From JAHRVQ01 sp029941905 (GTDB taxonomy: Bacteria; Pseudomonadota; Gammaproteobacteria; Pseudomonadales; Azotimanducaceae): DNA of 64,000 nucleotides. Location of the stretch: contig JAPYTQ010000016.1 in the NCBI GenBank assembly GCA_029941905.1, positions 40,454 through 104,453 of the forward strand, in the 5' to 3' direction. The notes below the pieces were generated by a model. It made no database searches, was not told the DNA's origin, and was given only the letters and a program-made list of their open reading frames with translations. The position numbers and the translations under genes are program-made. How positions within the stretch are numbered: position 1 is the first letter of the stretch; the number at the start of each line of letters is the position of its first letter. This document shows, one piece after another, positions 63,870 to 64,000 of this stretch.

Positions 63870-64000
63870 AAATTGAAGAGTTTGATCATGGCTCAGATTG
63901 AACGTTGGCGGCAGGCCTCATACATGCAAGTCGAGCGGAAACGAAGGGAGCTTGCTCCCAGGCGTCGAGCGGCGGACGGGTGAGTAACGCGTAGGAATCT
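63870..64000 (+). rRNA. rrs: 16S ribosomal RNA, 5' part (cut by window end)
   Basis: AAATTGAAGAGTTTGATCAT starts the gene, followed by GGCTCAGATTGAACGTTGG and CATGCAAGTCGAGCGG, then the V1 hairpin and GGCGGACGGGTGAGTAACGC. The 5' sequence is gammaproteobacterial. Only about 131 bases are present. Confidence 0.97.

Overview
The window looks like chromosomal DNA of a free-living, Gram-negative, aerobic gammaproteobacterium. It ends in the first bases of a 16S rRNA gene of gammaproteobacterial type. Its right half follows, block by block, the gene neighbourhood known from Pseudomonas and relatives: ispB | rplU-rpmA-obgE-proB | rpsT | murJ-ribF-lspA-fkpB-ispH | type IV pilus minor pilins-pilY1 | fimT-pilR-pilS | bamD | rluD-pgeF | ilvI-ilvH | pssA | msrP-msrQ | rRNA operon. 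The family content of the left half (amidohydrolase, CaiB CoA-transferase, Rieske oxygenase, EthD, phytanoyl dioxygenase, several SSS and MFS carriers) is typical of marine or oil-degrading oligotrophic gammaproteobacteria. The species cannot be named from the sequence alone.

Left half (1-32.4 kb), accessory and metabolic. An EthD protein and an MFS carrier are translationally coupled (39-1840). A membrane hybrid histidine kinase and an amidohydrolase point right (2015-5420). A long leftward gene run (11217 to 5461) holds an MFS carrier, a small Frag1-like membrane protein, an SDR dehydrogenase, a previously uncalled 39-residue membrane protein, an SSS symporter and a PatB/MalY-type C-S lyase. 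Two adjacent paralogous DUF6644-like membrane proteins and a CaiB-type CoA-transferase follow. A CsgG-domain protein and a FlgT/LPP20-like exported protein form a two-gene unit behind a perfect palindrome. Next come a membrane-anchored class C beta-lactamase-fold hydrolase, a second SSS symporter, a GNAT acetyltransferase with an exported MsrA, an epimerase with a phytanoyl-type dioxygenase, an amidase, a Sel1-like exported protein and a Rieske oxygenase. From about 23.4 to 32.4 kb there are many scars: a frameshifted DUF898 gene, GGGGAC...CCCC repeats, a 7-bp tandem repeat, a tyrosine-recombinase fragment, a DUF2142 membrane protein, a C-terminally repetitive exported protein and unrecognised remnants. 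These stop at a tRNA-Pro(CGG) gene at 32.5 kb.

Right half (32.5-64 kb), conserved core. Isoprenoid, ribosomal, Obg and proline genes are followed by lipid II flippase, flavin, lipoprotein signal peptidase and IspH genes, and then directly by a seven-gene type IV pilus assembly cluster whose PilY1 is unusually long. Two normally conserved members are missing from their usual places: ileS between ribF and lspA, and ilvC between ilvH and pssA.

The most unusual signals are: the 12-bp array before the pilE-like pilin, in which each perfect copy carries an AAGG and an in-frame ATG; the 39-codon gene abutting the SSS symporter; the PilY1 with a cadherin-like N-terminal extension; the CsgG/FlgT-like pair; and the absence of ileS and ilvC. 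I saw no CRISPR array, intact transposase or complete prophage.
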